From: Larix sibirica | Lineage: Eukaryota; Streptophyta; Pinopsida; Pinales; Pinaceae | Assembly: GCA_004151065.3 (NCBI GenBank) | Contig: NWUY0300108086.1 | Coordinates: forward strand, 8,160-30,066 | Length of the DNA stretch: 21,907 nt | Direction of reading: 5' to 3' | In this document: piece by piece, positions 11,816-21,186 of the stretch | How positions within the stretch are numbered: the first letter of the stretch is position 1 | How the letters are laid out: each line of letters opens with the position of its first letter | Translations under genes and position numbers: made by a program | Notes under the pieces: generated by a model | What the model was told of the DNA's origin: nothing | The model's input: the letters and a program-made list of their open reading frames with translations, nothing else | Database searches by the model: none

Positions 11816-12039
11816 TAAGATTCAATAAGTTTTAAGAAAGGATGTTACCTTTCTCAATAACATCTTAAGTGTTGATTAGGAGGTCTTGATAATGATATAT
11901 AATCGAATACAATGATATACATACAATTGGATCTTTAAAAATAGAAATTTTGAAGAAGTGCTTTTGCTAAAAATATATTTGCAAAACCTTAATTTGCTTA
12001 AAAGTATAAATAATCATGTAAATTTTTTTAATATATATG

Positions 12040-12364
12040 TAAGACATGAAGTGCACTCATTGAATCCCTTAGTTGTTTTTCTACTTCTATAAGGATTTCC
12101 AGAGCATTTCCAGAGCTTGGCCTAACTTCTATATCCTTGGATCCTGCACAAAATTAAGACAATATGAATCATAGATTTTTACAATAATTGCATCCATTCA
12201 TTTGCCTCTTAATATTTAAATCCTTCATCGCTTCACTCATTTTAGAAACATAATAGGTAATCAGAGATATAACTTTTAAAGCATAATCACTAACCCATTT
12301 GTTATCCATGGAGATTACTAGATGAAACAAGCATATTTTTTTCGAATTACTCTACTGTTGTTGT
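12040..12364. repeat. Duplicated segment copy B, left half
   Basis: Matches copy A from 9064 to about 9380 and ends at the LINE junction; the other half is at 19581-19849. It carries an 11-bp internal tandem duplication (tttccagagc repeated near 12096-12118) that copy A lacks. On the minus strand it retains the acceptor-like ttttgtgcag at 12144 and the reading frames described for copy A. Confidence 0.9.
12348..12364. repeat. LINE target-site duplication, left copy
   Basis: The 17 bases tactctactgttgttgt directly abut the T-rich (poly-A on the minus strand) end of the LINE. The right partner at 19581-19597 differs at one position. Copy A carries the related pre-insertion site at about 9363-9379. 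Confidence 0.88.
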
Positions 12365-12368
12365 TTTC

Positions 12369-12376
12369 TTTTTTTT
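12369..12376 (-). other. LINE 3' poly-A tail
   Basis: Eight consecutive T on the plus strand, adjoining the left target-site duplication across a short tttc. This is the expected short A-tail left by target-primed reverse transcription. Confidence 0.8.
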
Positions 12377-12617
12377 GTAAGTAAGCTATATCATATTAAC
12401 AAAATATACAAAAAGGATTACAGATATCACCAACCTGATAGTTGTTCATAGTAGTGTCACATAGTGATCAACTTCTAGAGTTTCAGAGACATATAACAAG
12501 TTTTCCAAAACTGGCCCCTCCCCTGGAGGGGAAAACAACCTACATAACGGACCACCTAGTCACTTCTATCCAAACATCCATAATCAAAACAAATATACCA
12601 ACCCATGTTGGTATCCC

Positions 12618-13740
12618 CTAACCAGTTCCACCCCTGGCAGAACCGGGGCGTAAAATAAACAAAAGAGATCCCAACCCATAACAGAACCAAATAACCAAAA
12701 TGGGAAAATAACACCATGCTCAGGGAGCTAAATTACCTAGTGTAGGCATGAAATATCCACTAGGATGGCCACCATCATCCAGCTGCACCTCCAGGGTCTT
12801 TCTACCATCCTCCATCAACTTGAAATACCCCATTTTCATAAATGGGATTCCCAACTACTTCCCAACCGCATCAATATTCATGTGGAGCAGGCGTGTGTCC
12901 ACATAGAGCTCCTTCCATAATGTTATTCGCACATCGTCCACTCATTCTTTCTCCTTGCACTCTAGCAATACGCATCCCAACATGCTCTTCATGACCCAAT
13001 ATAGAGTCACAATGCACTCACACAAGCCCTAGCGTCCATATGAGGATCTGGGGTCCTGAATCCACAGTTCCTGCACAGCTTCTTCCAATGATGAGTAGAC
13101 ACCCTCCACCTCCCTCCAGACACCTTGATCCAGCATCTCAACATCCGCTCGAATGGACGTCGGTATCCACGAGTGGTAATTCCAGGCTACTTGAGCCACA
13201 CGAAGTTTCTCTTGGATCACTCGACATCACCCCCTACCATACATAGCTTCCCTATTCCCCTCCATGTCCATGCTTCCTCCATCTCTCACACCCAACTCTC
13301 TCTCCTTTCCAACCTTGCCCCAAGGCTCTTCCCAGCCACCTTGAATAATGCATAGCAGCACCACCCCACAACGAATGCACACAAAACAGCATGGCCTGGA
13401 GGATGTTACCACACCATCTAAAGTAAAACTTTCAAACACATAAAAGCTCAGTCTCCTGTATCCTAGTTTATCATCATTTTCCATATTAATTTCCATAATG
13501 GAAACAATACCTTCCATCCTATTGCTTGTATAGAGCCTTACCTTGGCCTCCCTCTGAATAACTGCTCGCATGAACTCACCTCAATCCTAGATCTCCCTCA
13601 TCATAACTTCACCACAAGCAGTAACACTCCCACCTATCATCATAAACTATTAGCATGAGCCACATGATGGGCTTAGCTCACCACCTATACCTAGACTTAA
13701 AGCCTAATGCCATGTATCATCACCCACATCCGGGGGGTAC
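12618..13740 (-). pseudogene. LINE ORF2 C-terminal extension, unassigned
   Basis: Downstream of RNase H the minus strand stays coding-like for about 370 codons. Open pieces are 13571-13227 (starting MRAVIQREAKVRLYTSNRME) and 13220-13029 (with DQGVWREVEGVYSSLEEAVQ and QDPRSSYGR). One frame then runs to a TAG at 12618-12620 with only four internal stops (VKSMLGC-like, LWKELYVDTRLLHMNIDAVG, GIPFMKMGYFKLMEDGRKTL). Just before its end is a hydrophobic segment (CYFPILVIWFCYGLGSLLFI, about 12655-12715), then RPGSARGGTG. Plant L1 ORF2 proteins usually end soon after RNase H. I do not recognise a family. It could be an ORF2 extension or a separate third ORF. Confidence 0.6.
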
Positions 13741-13759
13741 AGTCTTGTTTGGATAAAAG

Positions 13760-14270
13760 AAGACATTGTATTTTCAGCTCCCCTTCTCCCAAGCCGCTCC
13801 ACATGCCTTCCATAATCTGTTCCTACTCCTGATCCTTGCATTCGCAAGTAGATCAACCAATTTGTTTTCTGACATTCACACATGGCTAAAAGAAATCTTG
13901 TGGCCCTATTTCAGGTTGATCGCCAACTTCTCTATCCAGAAGTCCAACCACCAGTGAGCTGATACCTTGGCCACTTGTTTTCCATTCTGGATGTTCTCTA
14001 CCATCTATAGAATCACAGCACAATCCCCTTTGAGAATGATTGAGAGAATCTTGTTCTTGATAGCGCTAACCAATCCTTAGAGGATCCCTTCGATCTCAAA
14101 CACATTATTAGTTTCCATCCCAATGAATCCATGGTATAACCAAACAATGTCCCCAAGGTGATTATAGATGATCCCCCCTGAAACCTTCCTACATAGGGTT
14201 TCCCTTAGAGGGCCCATCAAAATTTAACTTAAAAAAAATTCCAGAGGAGATATTCAGATAGAAGGGCTTA
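13760..14270 (-). pseudogene. LINE ORF2 RNase H domain
   Basis: RNase H removes the RNA strand of the RNA-DNA hybrid; plant L1 elements often carry it after the RT. Read on the minus strand, the four acidic positions can all be seen: KLNFDG (about 14213-14227), NNVFEIEG (about 14084-14110), KGDCAVI (about 14010-14032) and NKLVDLLAN (about 13840-13864). Stops fall within GNPM, after EGIL, after AVIL and before MSEN, and at least one frameshift separates NFDG from the GDIVWLYHGFIGMETNN stretch. The acidic tetrad has therefore outlived the reading frame. Confidence 0.85.
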
Positions 14271-14800
14271 TAGGGTTCGTTCTTAAGGCCATCCACAGAA
14301 CAATGTAGGCCGAGGTGGATCTTAATCCCCAGGCCTCGATGATCCTAGATTCTAGCTTGTCCACCTGTAGGACGTTATCGGTCCAGGACAAGAGTTTGAG
14401 GGTTTCCAAAATATGGACATTTATCACAACCCAAACTTCCTCCTGCGATCTCTGCTTGCCTCGGAATATTCGTTGGTTCCTTTCTTTCCAAATATCCCAT
14501 ATTTCTTTCTTTCGGTTCACCATGTTATTTTTAAAGGGGTTCTCCTCCCAATCCTTGATTGTAAGGTCAGGTCTTCCCCTTACCCAATCAGGTCTCCGAA
14601 ATATCTATGCTCCTTTGTCCCAAATCTCAAAAGAAAAATGGCATTGATCCAAAAGATGGTTCATAGATTCTTCCTCCTTCATGCACACACAACATCTGGT
14701 GGGACCAAAGCATCCTTGTTTCATGAGGTTTTCCCCTGTCAGGATCCTACACTTATAGTGCATCCAGAAGAACATTGCCACCTTTGGCCTACCAAATTTT
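14254..14800 (-). pseudogene. LINE ORF2 zf-RVT finger and linker
   Basis: From about 14795 the minus strand reads PKVAMFFWMHYKCRILTGEN, then CCVCMKEEESMNHLLDQC with the C-x2-C ... H ... C spacing of zf-RVT. An in-frame stop follows DKGA. The same frame then continues as 14523-14254 (KEIWDIWKERNQRIFRGK ...), the W-rich linker leading to RNase H. The join to the upstream piece (ending LEWKKIW at 14789) is a TAG plus a frame change. Confidence 0.85.
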
Positions 14801-15148
14801 CTTCCACTCCAGTTGGTTTCTTCGATCCCTCCTATCTGTCGCTATATTGTAAAATTCTTTCACTGAGACGGATCCTTTGGTGTTGTAGCCCCAGTGGAGC
14901 TTGTCCTGGCCTTCGTTTTGTCTATTGACCCGATCTTGGAGTTCTTCCCAAAGGCTGTGGATGTTCTCATCCTCATTCAGGGACTGCCATTCTTCCAAAC
15001 TGCCCCAAGATCTAAACTTTCCCTGTCTTAGTGGCTCGTCCCAGTAGTCCTTTACCTTTGTTCCCCATATGCTAATAGATTCCCTCAAGGTTTCCCCTAT
15101 GTCCACTATGCAAGACAGGGGTGTAGTTGCTACCATGAGTCTCCCCAA
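14789..15148 (-). pseudogene. LINE ORF2 post-RT region
   Basis: A 119-codon open piece between the RT thumb-like region and zf-RVT. It contains the W-x-W style pattern of this region (DKLHWGYNTKGSVSVKEFYN), where plant L1 ORF2 proteins carry a W-[x]n-GxFSVKxxY motif, and ends LEWKKIW. It overlaps a short open piece at 15254-15072 in another frame, marking a frameshift. Confidence 0.8.
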
Positions 15149-15342
15149 AAGTGCGCCTTTCCTCCATTCTGAATTTCCCAGAAACTATGATTTTGGACCA
15201 AGTCCCTTCCTTCCTTCCCGGAGTTCCAAATGTGAGACCCAGGCCTCTCTTCATTGTATCTTATAAGCTCTTCTTTCTCCCATCCTCTAGCATACTTGTA
15301 GTGCCATAGTTGATCCCATGGTTCCTGGTCGTGAGAGACCCA

Positions 15343-16960
15343 TCACCACCAAATTTTTGATCCCATAACTTTAGTCAACAACTCTAGATCTCTCAAGCCC
15401 AAACCACCCTGATTTTTGGGAAAGCATAGCGCCTCCCACCCAACCAGTGCCCATTGATGTCTATTGTTAGTACCTCCCCAAAGGAAATTTTGTTGGATTT
15501 TCTGTATTTTCCTTAAGATAGATTTAGGAGCAGTCATCGCAAACAAGAGATAGGTAGGCATGGCCTGCAACACTGATTTTACCAAAATAATCCTACTGGG
15601 GAAGTTCAATGGATGAACTACCCATCTCGAGAGTTTCTGCTTCATTTTATTGAAAAGTTCCCTCCAGGACACTTGGAGAATTACCGAGTCCGAGATGGGG
15701 ACCGCCAGATACTTGGACGGAAGGGAGCTCCGCTGAAACCTAAGAGTATGGAGAATATTCTGCTCCATAATCCTGGGGTATTAAAGAAAAACACCTGTGA
15801 CTTATCCTCATTCATATACATTCCCAAAGCTTTGAGAAATAGATTGATCCCTCTCTTGAATTCCTTTTCCTCTCTAACTGAGGTATGTCCCATAAGCATT
15901 GTGTCTCCCACGAACTGTTGATGAGTTTGAATTGGAGCATGGGGGGACAAGGTTAGAACTTTAAGTTCCCCCGCCTCCAAAAAGGATTTTATAGTTCAAC
16001 CCATCCATTCCTCCATTAGAATAAATAAAAATGGTGATAAAGGGTCCCCTTGGAGAATCCTTCTTGATGGTATGAAGGGGGTTGAAGGGACTCCATTAAC
16101 CAACACTGAGAAGAAATCAAAAGAGACCAGGTTGTGGGTTGACCTGACCCATTATCTACTGAATCCAAATTCCTTCATGACCTCACTCATATACTTCCAG
16201 CTGACTTTATTGTAATCCTTCACCAAACAAATCATTAACATCATCCATGGTTTCTTGGTTACTTTCAAAGAATTACGAACCTCATGAACTAGGATAATCC
16301 CATCCATAATATGCCTCCCCTCCACAGATCCTTACTTCTCTAGGGAGATAATGGATGGGAGAAGGGGATTTAACCTATTAGCTATGACTTTGGAAATAAT
16401 CTTATAGATGACATTGCATGGAGAAATGGGTCAAAACTTACCAGGAGTATATGCTCCCTCCCTTTTGGGTATGAGGACCAAGAAGGTAGCCTTGAAAGCT
16501 AATAACATCCCACCTGAGCTTCTCGAGTCTTCCATAATAGGGATGACCTCCTCCTTGATTAAATCCCATAAATGGTGAAAACATTCACCGTGAATCCATC
16601 AGGCCCAAGTTCCTTTCCTTCCTCCATTTGATTTACTACTTCTTACACTTTGCTCAGATGGATAGGCTTCATTATGGTGTCATTCTGGTCCTGAGAGATC
16701 AAATGAGGAATGAACTGAGTCACCCAAGCAATATCCTGCTCTCTATATTAAACTGGTTCCTCCATGATTGACCTGAAATATATCACCAATTCTCCTTCTA
16801 TCTCTCTTTTGCTTTCAAGTTGATTCATGTCCTTCGTTTTCATGTATGTAATCCGATTTCTCTGCCTGAATTGGATCGTAGATCTATGGAAGAAAGTCGT
16901 ATTTCGCTCACCCTCTTTTAACCATTTATTCCTAGATTTTTTCTTCCACGTGATTTCCTC
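15343..16960 (-). pseudogene. LINE ORF2 reverse transcriptase domain
   Basis: The order on the minus strand is the linker KSRNKWLKEGERNTTFFHRS (about 16950-16850), GKELGPDGFT (about 16590-16620), then palm motif A, motif B, motif C and the C-terminal KYLAVPI ... PSRIILVKSVLQAMPTYLL ... FLWGG ... GGLGLRDL block. Motif A (16187-16243) reads MICLVKDYNKVSW, where the family has a catalytic Asp at the Cys position. Motif B (16014-16072) is split between two frames: RRILQGDP in one, PLSPFLFIL in the next. Motif C (15889-15928) reads THQQFVGDTMLMG where FADD is usual. Two of the three catalytic Asp positions are thus altered. The frame also changes near 15770, where two open pieces overlap. Confidence 0.92.
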
Positions 16961-17239
16961 CTACGTCTCTCTGATCACCACTTGCTCCATTACCTACCTC
17001 TCTTCCTCCTTTAGATTTTTTTCAAAACCATCCCTCATCCCCGTGATCTGAATTTCTTCCATCCTAGTTTCAAGGTGTCGTTTGTCCTAAAAAATATTCC
17101 CAAATACCTCCTTGTTCCATGTTCTAATATTTTCCTTAATTTATTTTAGATTCTACTGAAACCGGTACATGCAAGATCCTCTCCACTCTTCCTCCTCCTC
17201 CCACCAACCTTCCACCGTGGTTTTAAAATATGGATGGGT

Positions 17240-17998
17240 TAGTGAGAAGGGTTCAAATATGAAAGGTCTTCACTAGGCCTCTTCCTCATGAAACCATGAC
17301 AGACAAATAGGCCAATGGTATGACCCCATATCCAAGAGGACGCATTCCTACGTTTCCCCCCATTGACAAGAATGAATTTTGAGACCATGAAACGATCAAG
17401 GAGAGAGGCAATATGCCTCAACCCCCCTTGTTTATTATTCCAGGTGAAGTTGTGGTCATTCGTTTCCATGTCTACCAGCCGAAGGTCCTCCATTATTTGT
17501 TTGAAATATTGGTAGATAGGTTTAAGAAACCTTGTACCGTCTTTCTTTTCCTCCAAGTACGTAATCATGTTAGAGTCCCCCCCCAATAATCCAATTCTTA
17601 CCCCCAACCCAGTCAATAAGATCACACAAAGAATTGAGGAAATTTACCTTGTGAATTTTTGTATGAGGAAAATACACATTAGTCAAAATTCCCCCCAGAG
17701 ATGCTCCCATAATCTCGACTTCCGTCGATATCATCCTCTGAGTAGCCACAAAATTAGACAAACTTAGTATGTTAGGATTCCACAAAGTCGCAAGTCCCCC
17801 CGCCATGCCTTTGGCTGCAACTACAATCACTTCGCTTCCCCTCCATATCTTATGGGCAATTGCTTCCATATTTCCTAGTGACCACTTCATCTCTTGAAGG
17901 AATACAACTACTGGTTTTTCCTTCTTAATTTTATTCTTGAGCATCCTAATCTTCTGGTTACTACACACACCCCTGATATTCCTAGAAAACAACTTCAT
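17240..17998 (-). pseudogene. LINE ORF2 start and APE-type endonuclease domain
   Basis: The apurinic-like endonuclease nicks target DNA for target-primed reverse transcription. ORF2 begins at the ATG at 17998: MKLFSRNIRG matches the family start, with W changed to R but the Asn kept. LQEMKW supplies the catalytic Glu. The frame is lost at a run of eight G (C at 17577-17584 on plus), exactly where GGDSN (the GDxN motif) should follow WIIGG; the next piece (17625-17239) carries GGDSNMITYLEEKK and NFTWNNKQGGLRHIASLLDR. The terminal SDHWP-like motif is scrambled by a further frameshift near 17310. About 80 bp separate this start from the end of ORF1. Confidence 0.92.
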
Positions 17999-18075
17999 TG
18001 AGATAAATTTTTGAGAGAGGATTTGATTATCAAGTACTGTCCTGAATCAACTAAAATTGCTCCTACCTCTACTAT

Positions 18076-19484
18076 TCACTGCCTATTAGTCCTCCTTCCT
18101 CTCTTTTCAGATCCTTCTTTGAATTTTCTTTTATGCTGTTTACTTTGAACTCCCATGATACCCAGTTTTTTTTTCCAACGCCGGTTTGAGGATGGCTTCC
18201 TGAAGAAGTTGAACCTGCTACATCGAAATATATCCTTCCTTCTTATTCGAGCATGCATTCTCTATTTCATCCAGGTTCAACTCCCCCAGCTCCAAATCCT
18301 CCTCTTCCCCCTGCATCTCTGTATCCCCATTTGAAAATCCTTGGGTCCCTCTCTGACCATCTACTTGCTCTACCCCCTCCATGGGGTTTTTTGACGACGA
18401 TCCTTCTTCTGTTGCTGACACCTTCTCTCCCATATTTTACTCACTCTCCGTCAAGTTATTTAGTAGAACGAACCTATTGGAGGTTGCAGGTTTGGGGTTT
18501 ACTCCTCCTCCTCCCCCATGTCATCCCTGTATGCGTCTCTGAGTGACCTTGGTATAGCCTTTTCTACCAACCCCTTCCTTCTGTTTACCCGGGGAGACAT
18601 CTACATTCCTTGGGAAGTATCTAAATAGATACCCATGGACACGACATAGTCGACAGTGAAAAGGTATGTGTTCATAATCAAGAGGCTGCAGCCAGTCCTC
18701 ATCATCCCATGTTAGGGTTATGGCTTCCGAAATTTCTTTGGAGATATCCGTGTACACATAGATCTGGGCATACGAGGTATACCTTACTCTTTTCATTTCG
18801 TCTAATATCTTCACAAACTCCCCTAGGGTATTTCCTATGTTCTCCAAGATTTCTTGCTCCCATTACTCACTTGGGAGAGAATATAAACATAGTCAAATTA
18901 TCAGGTTTGAAGCACTCTCTCCATGGCTTCAGAAAAAACCCCACCTAGTTGTAAAAATACGAGCCTCCCTCAAAAAATCTATCCCTATCTTCTATATTGA
19001 ATAAAATAACAGTAAAAAACCCCTTCGACCCCAAGAGTAGGTCGTAGTGACCCTTAGGTTTCCAGGCCGATTGAATCCACTTGATTCGATATTTTTCTAA
19101 TGGCCACACTCCCAGAAACTTCCCAATGAGGGCATGTTCTTTCATATGCTAAATATTTCCATGCATCTTTTCTGATTTTATGAGCAGAGCGGGGATCTAA
19201 CTAGTTTTGGAGATACATCCCCGATGCGCCACCAGACCACTTACTCCTCCTGAGCCCAAGTTTCAATTTCGCTTAACCGATCCTCGCCCCTCTTTCCCTA
19301 CCTCCTGGTTTCTCTTCTTACCAGTACATTTTTCGTGGCTTTGGTCCCAGGGGGTCCGTCCCCCTCCCCCTTTTCTGCTCCCATCCTGATCGCCAACCAA
19401 GCTCTCGCAAGCCTTGGCTTCCTTTCCTACCAAAGCATCGCTCTGAGAAACCCTAGCAGTCCTTACCCATGGTAGAAATCTCAC
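18076..19484 (-). pseudogene. LINE ORF1: DUF4283 and degenerate zinc knuckle
   Basis: ORF1 is the RNA-binding, gag-like protein of plant L1 elements. An ATG at 19484 opens a 73-codon piece that may be the N-terminus. The DUF4283 core starts at 19145 (HALIGKFLGVWP, WKPKGHYDL, GSKGFFTVILFNIEDRDRFF). It continues past a stop as VGFFLKPWRECFKPDNLTMF, then after a short deletion and frame change as NIGNTLGEFVKILDE (from 18841). The CCHC knuckle reads CRLCRVHGYLFRYFP, so the His and last Cys ligands are replaced by Tyr and Phe. The tail includes an acidic LELGELNLDEIENAC (about 18270-18310) and a basic C-terminus (KKLGIMGVQSKQHKRKFKEG) ending at 18076. At least four frame breaks are visible. Confidence 0.88.
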
Positions 19485-19580
19485 TCATTTTCCCTTTGGT
19501 ATGGTAGTAGTTCCCATTGAAGAATCTAAGGATTTTCAACATACTCAATAGATGATCTGACAATGGGCATTTTATCTATC
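19485..19580 (-). promoter_or_regulatory. LINE 5' untranslated leader
   Basis: About 96 bases lie between the right target-site duplication and the first candidate ORF1 ATG. An internal promoter would be expected here by analogy with other L1 elements, but no specific promoter motif could be recognised. Confidence 0.45.
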
Positions 19581-19597
19581 TACTCTATTGTTGTTGT
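19581..19597. repeat. LINE target-site duplication, right copy
   Basis: tactctattgttgttgt, differing from the left copy at 12348-12364 only at the eighth base (T for C). Confidence 0.88.
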
Positions 19598-19849
19598 CGG
19601 TATTAAAGGTTGATTCATATTTCATATTAGCATGTATTTACCTTGAAATGATATGTTAGATTAATATTTTTTCCAACACATCTTTTGGAACTGCCTAAAG
19701 ATCCTATGTTATACAAAGTAAATATATAAAAAATCCTCGTGACTTTCAACAATGACTACTGAGAAATTCCAAGGTTTCTTTTACCTTTGCTAAAATGAAA
19801 TTGCTACCCAGAATGTTCGTGATGAGTGCTACTAGTTGTGAAACAATGG
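19581..19849. repeat. Duplicated segment copy B, right half
   Basis: Resumes the match to copy A (about 9363-9633) immediately after the LINE, up to gaaacaatgg. Long shared words include gtatttaccttgaaatgata and aaagatcctatgttatacaa. Confidence 0.92.
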
Positions 19850-20058
19850 ATAGGAATTTTTGGGAAAAGCATCCCAATTTGAAGAGTGTAGAATTTAAAA
19901 GTACTGCAATTTATGCCCTAATCCTCTTCTAGTTTTTCTCTGCAAACATCTTTGCAAATTTGAAAAATATATAATATGTTAGATGGTTTAAAGTAAGGTA
20001 CTTGTTTTAGTTCTGCAGTAATATCAAAGCAATTACACTTCAAACACCTATGTAACCG

Positions 20059-20140
20059 CATGGAGGGATTAAGACAACCAAAATAAAAAATAAACATCAT
20101 GGAGGGATTCAAATAGTCAAAATAAAAGTAAACAACATGG
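20059..20140. repeat. 39-bp tandem repeat, two copies plus a stub
   Basis: Units at 20059-20097 and 20098-20135 both begin catggagggatt and share (c/t)aaaataaaa and taaaca; a third start, catggggctt, follows at 20136. It is the only structure seen in the stretch 19850-20229. Confidence 0.75.
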
Positions 20141-20229
20141 GGCTTAAAATAGTGAACTGTGTAGAGAGTTTGAAAGAGTAAGAAAAACAAAAAAATGAAG
20201 TTAAAACTGCATCAAACAGGAAACATTTC

Positions 20230-20590
20230 TTAAATGTTGTGTTTCAAAATATATGAAATGGAATAAGTGTCTTCTTTGACCAACTCAGAATATGTTATGG
20301 GTATCTCAACCACTCTGTATTGAGGGGTTTCAACCTTTTGCAATGCTTCCCACCATTCTGTCAATCCATCACCTTCTAACATTCTCAAAACATCACACAT
20401 TTTGGGACAATGTTCGGGATGAAATTGAGTACATAGCAAAGGAATCTAAACCATCTCTTCAAGCTCAACTCTATCAAAATTTCCCTTAAGATCTTTATCA
20501 GCAATGAGGTTCAACTTCTTCTCTTGGTGAAGCTTCTTTACCTTCGAAACAAGGACAATGTAAGCAAACAAGTTAAAAGGTGAGCTTTCC
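20230..20590 (-). pseudogene. LRR receptor kinase (NIK/SERK-like) C-terminal fragment
   Basis: The last part of a plant LRR receptor-like kinase, subfamily II (NIK/SERK group; the C-terminal tail fits NIK best). Reading on the minus strand: KVKKLHQEKKLNLIADKDLK, then GNFDRVELEEMV, a TAG at 20446-20448 where the family has Gln, then [14 protein letters not shown] (kinase subdomain XI, with Arg of HRPKM replaced by Cys), [20 protein letters not shown], a tail with [10 protein letters not shown], and a stop at 20230. The final family residues (MELSGPR-like) are not present. Upstream, similarity fades within about 100 bases, with another stop before WESS. No ATP-binding or catalytic-loop sequence was found up to 21186. 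It is a broken partial copy, in the same orientation as the eIF4G fragment. Confidence 0.82.
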
Positions 20591-21186
20591 CACTATAGAG
20601 CACCTAGCTACTCTTGATGAAATAAACACATCAATGGATAAAATTACCACAACATGAAGACAAGTGAAGCTAGAATCTGTTAAATAATTATCAACTAAAT
20701 ATACTTTATGGTGTAGTTTGTAAGAAGATGTCCAAATTATTAATAACAACTAAGCATGATCTTCAGTAATGAATCATACAAAAGTAGATTCTCATCAGTC
20801 GGACCAAAGCTTAACAATGTCCAACATGATGCAAGGTTGTTCAAGCATAGAAAAATTGACAGGTTACGAAGTAAATAGTCCATGCAACATTAATATTTCA
20901 TAGCCTTTTTTTAACTTCATAAATATATGTACAATGAGCTCCCTTCAAGGTCAAGGCAGTACTAACCATCTAATGGTAGAGATTGTTTTATTCCGTCAAA
21001 ACTCATGTGAAGGATAGAAAGACAAAAATGTTTAGGAAATAGGTGAAGGGAAGATTTTTATGCACATTTAGTTAGAGCACGAGCTAAAAACTAACCAAGT
21101 ATCCACTTGTCAAGATAAGAAAGTACAGATAAAGCACAAAATTGAACAGGAAAAATTGTAAGCATGCCACCTCGAAATTTTATTAA
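20591..21186. other. No recognisable gene between the two host-gene fragments
   Basis: AT-rich, stop-rich on both strands. It could include former intron or downstream sequence of either neighbour. No terminal inverted repeats, poly-A tract or target-site duplication bounding the fragments was recognised. Confidence 0.5.

Larger units (their letters stand above)
12365..19580 (-). mobile_element. Near full-length but inactive L1-type LINE
   Basis: A 7.2-kb non-LTR retrotransposon on the minus strand. Both ends are set by the target-site duplication and by comparison with the unfilled copy A. The 3' end (left) is an A-tail seen as eight T at 12369-12376, preceded in element sense by the GTAAGT-like, TATA-rich tail common in plant LINEs. 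In order it carries about 95 bp of 5' leader, ORF1 (DUF4283, zinc knuckle), ORF2 (endonuclease, RT, zf-RVT, RNase H) and a long coding-like tail. Every ORF is broken by stops and frameshifts. Its GC content is visibly higher than the flanks. Length is close to that expected for an intact plant L1, so it probably inserted whole and decayed in place. Confidence 0.93.

Noticed and set aside
9064-12364. LTR retrotransposon with the 570-bp copies as LTRs
   Set aside because: No TG...CA ends, no primer-binding site or polypurine tract, no gag-pol in the 2.4 kb between copies, and no matching target duplication at the outer edges.
13040-13355. Plus-strand open frames opposite the LINE tail
   Set aside because: Antisense to the minus-strand frames of the C-terminal extension; no motif of their own.
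14315-14928. Plus-strand open frames of 110 and 171 codons
   Set aside because: They are antisense to the zf-RVT, linker and post-RT parts of the LINE ORF2, whose minus-strand frames carry recognisable motifs.
18253-18546. Proline-rich 97-codon plus-strand frame
   Set aside because: Antisense of the acidic and glycine-rich tail of LINE ORF1; the proline richness is a by-product of that.
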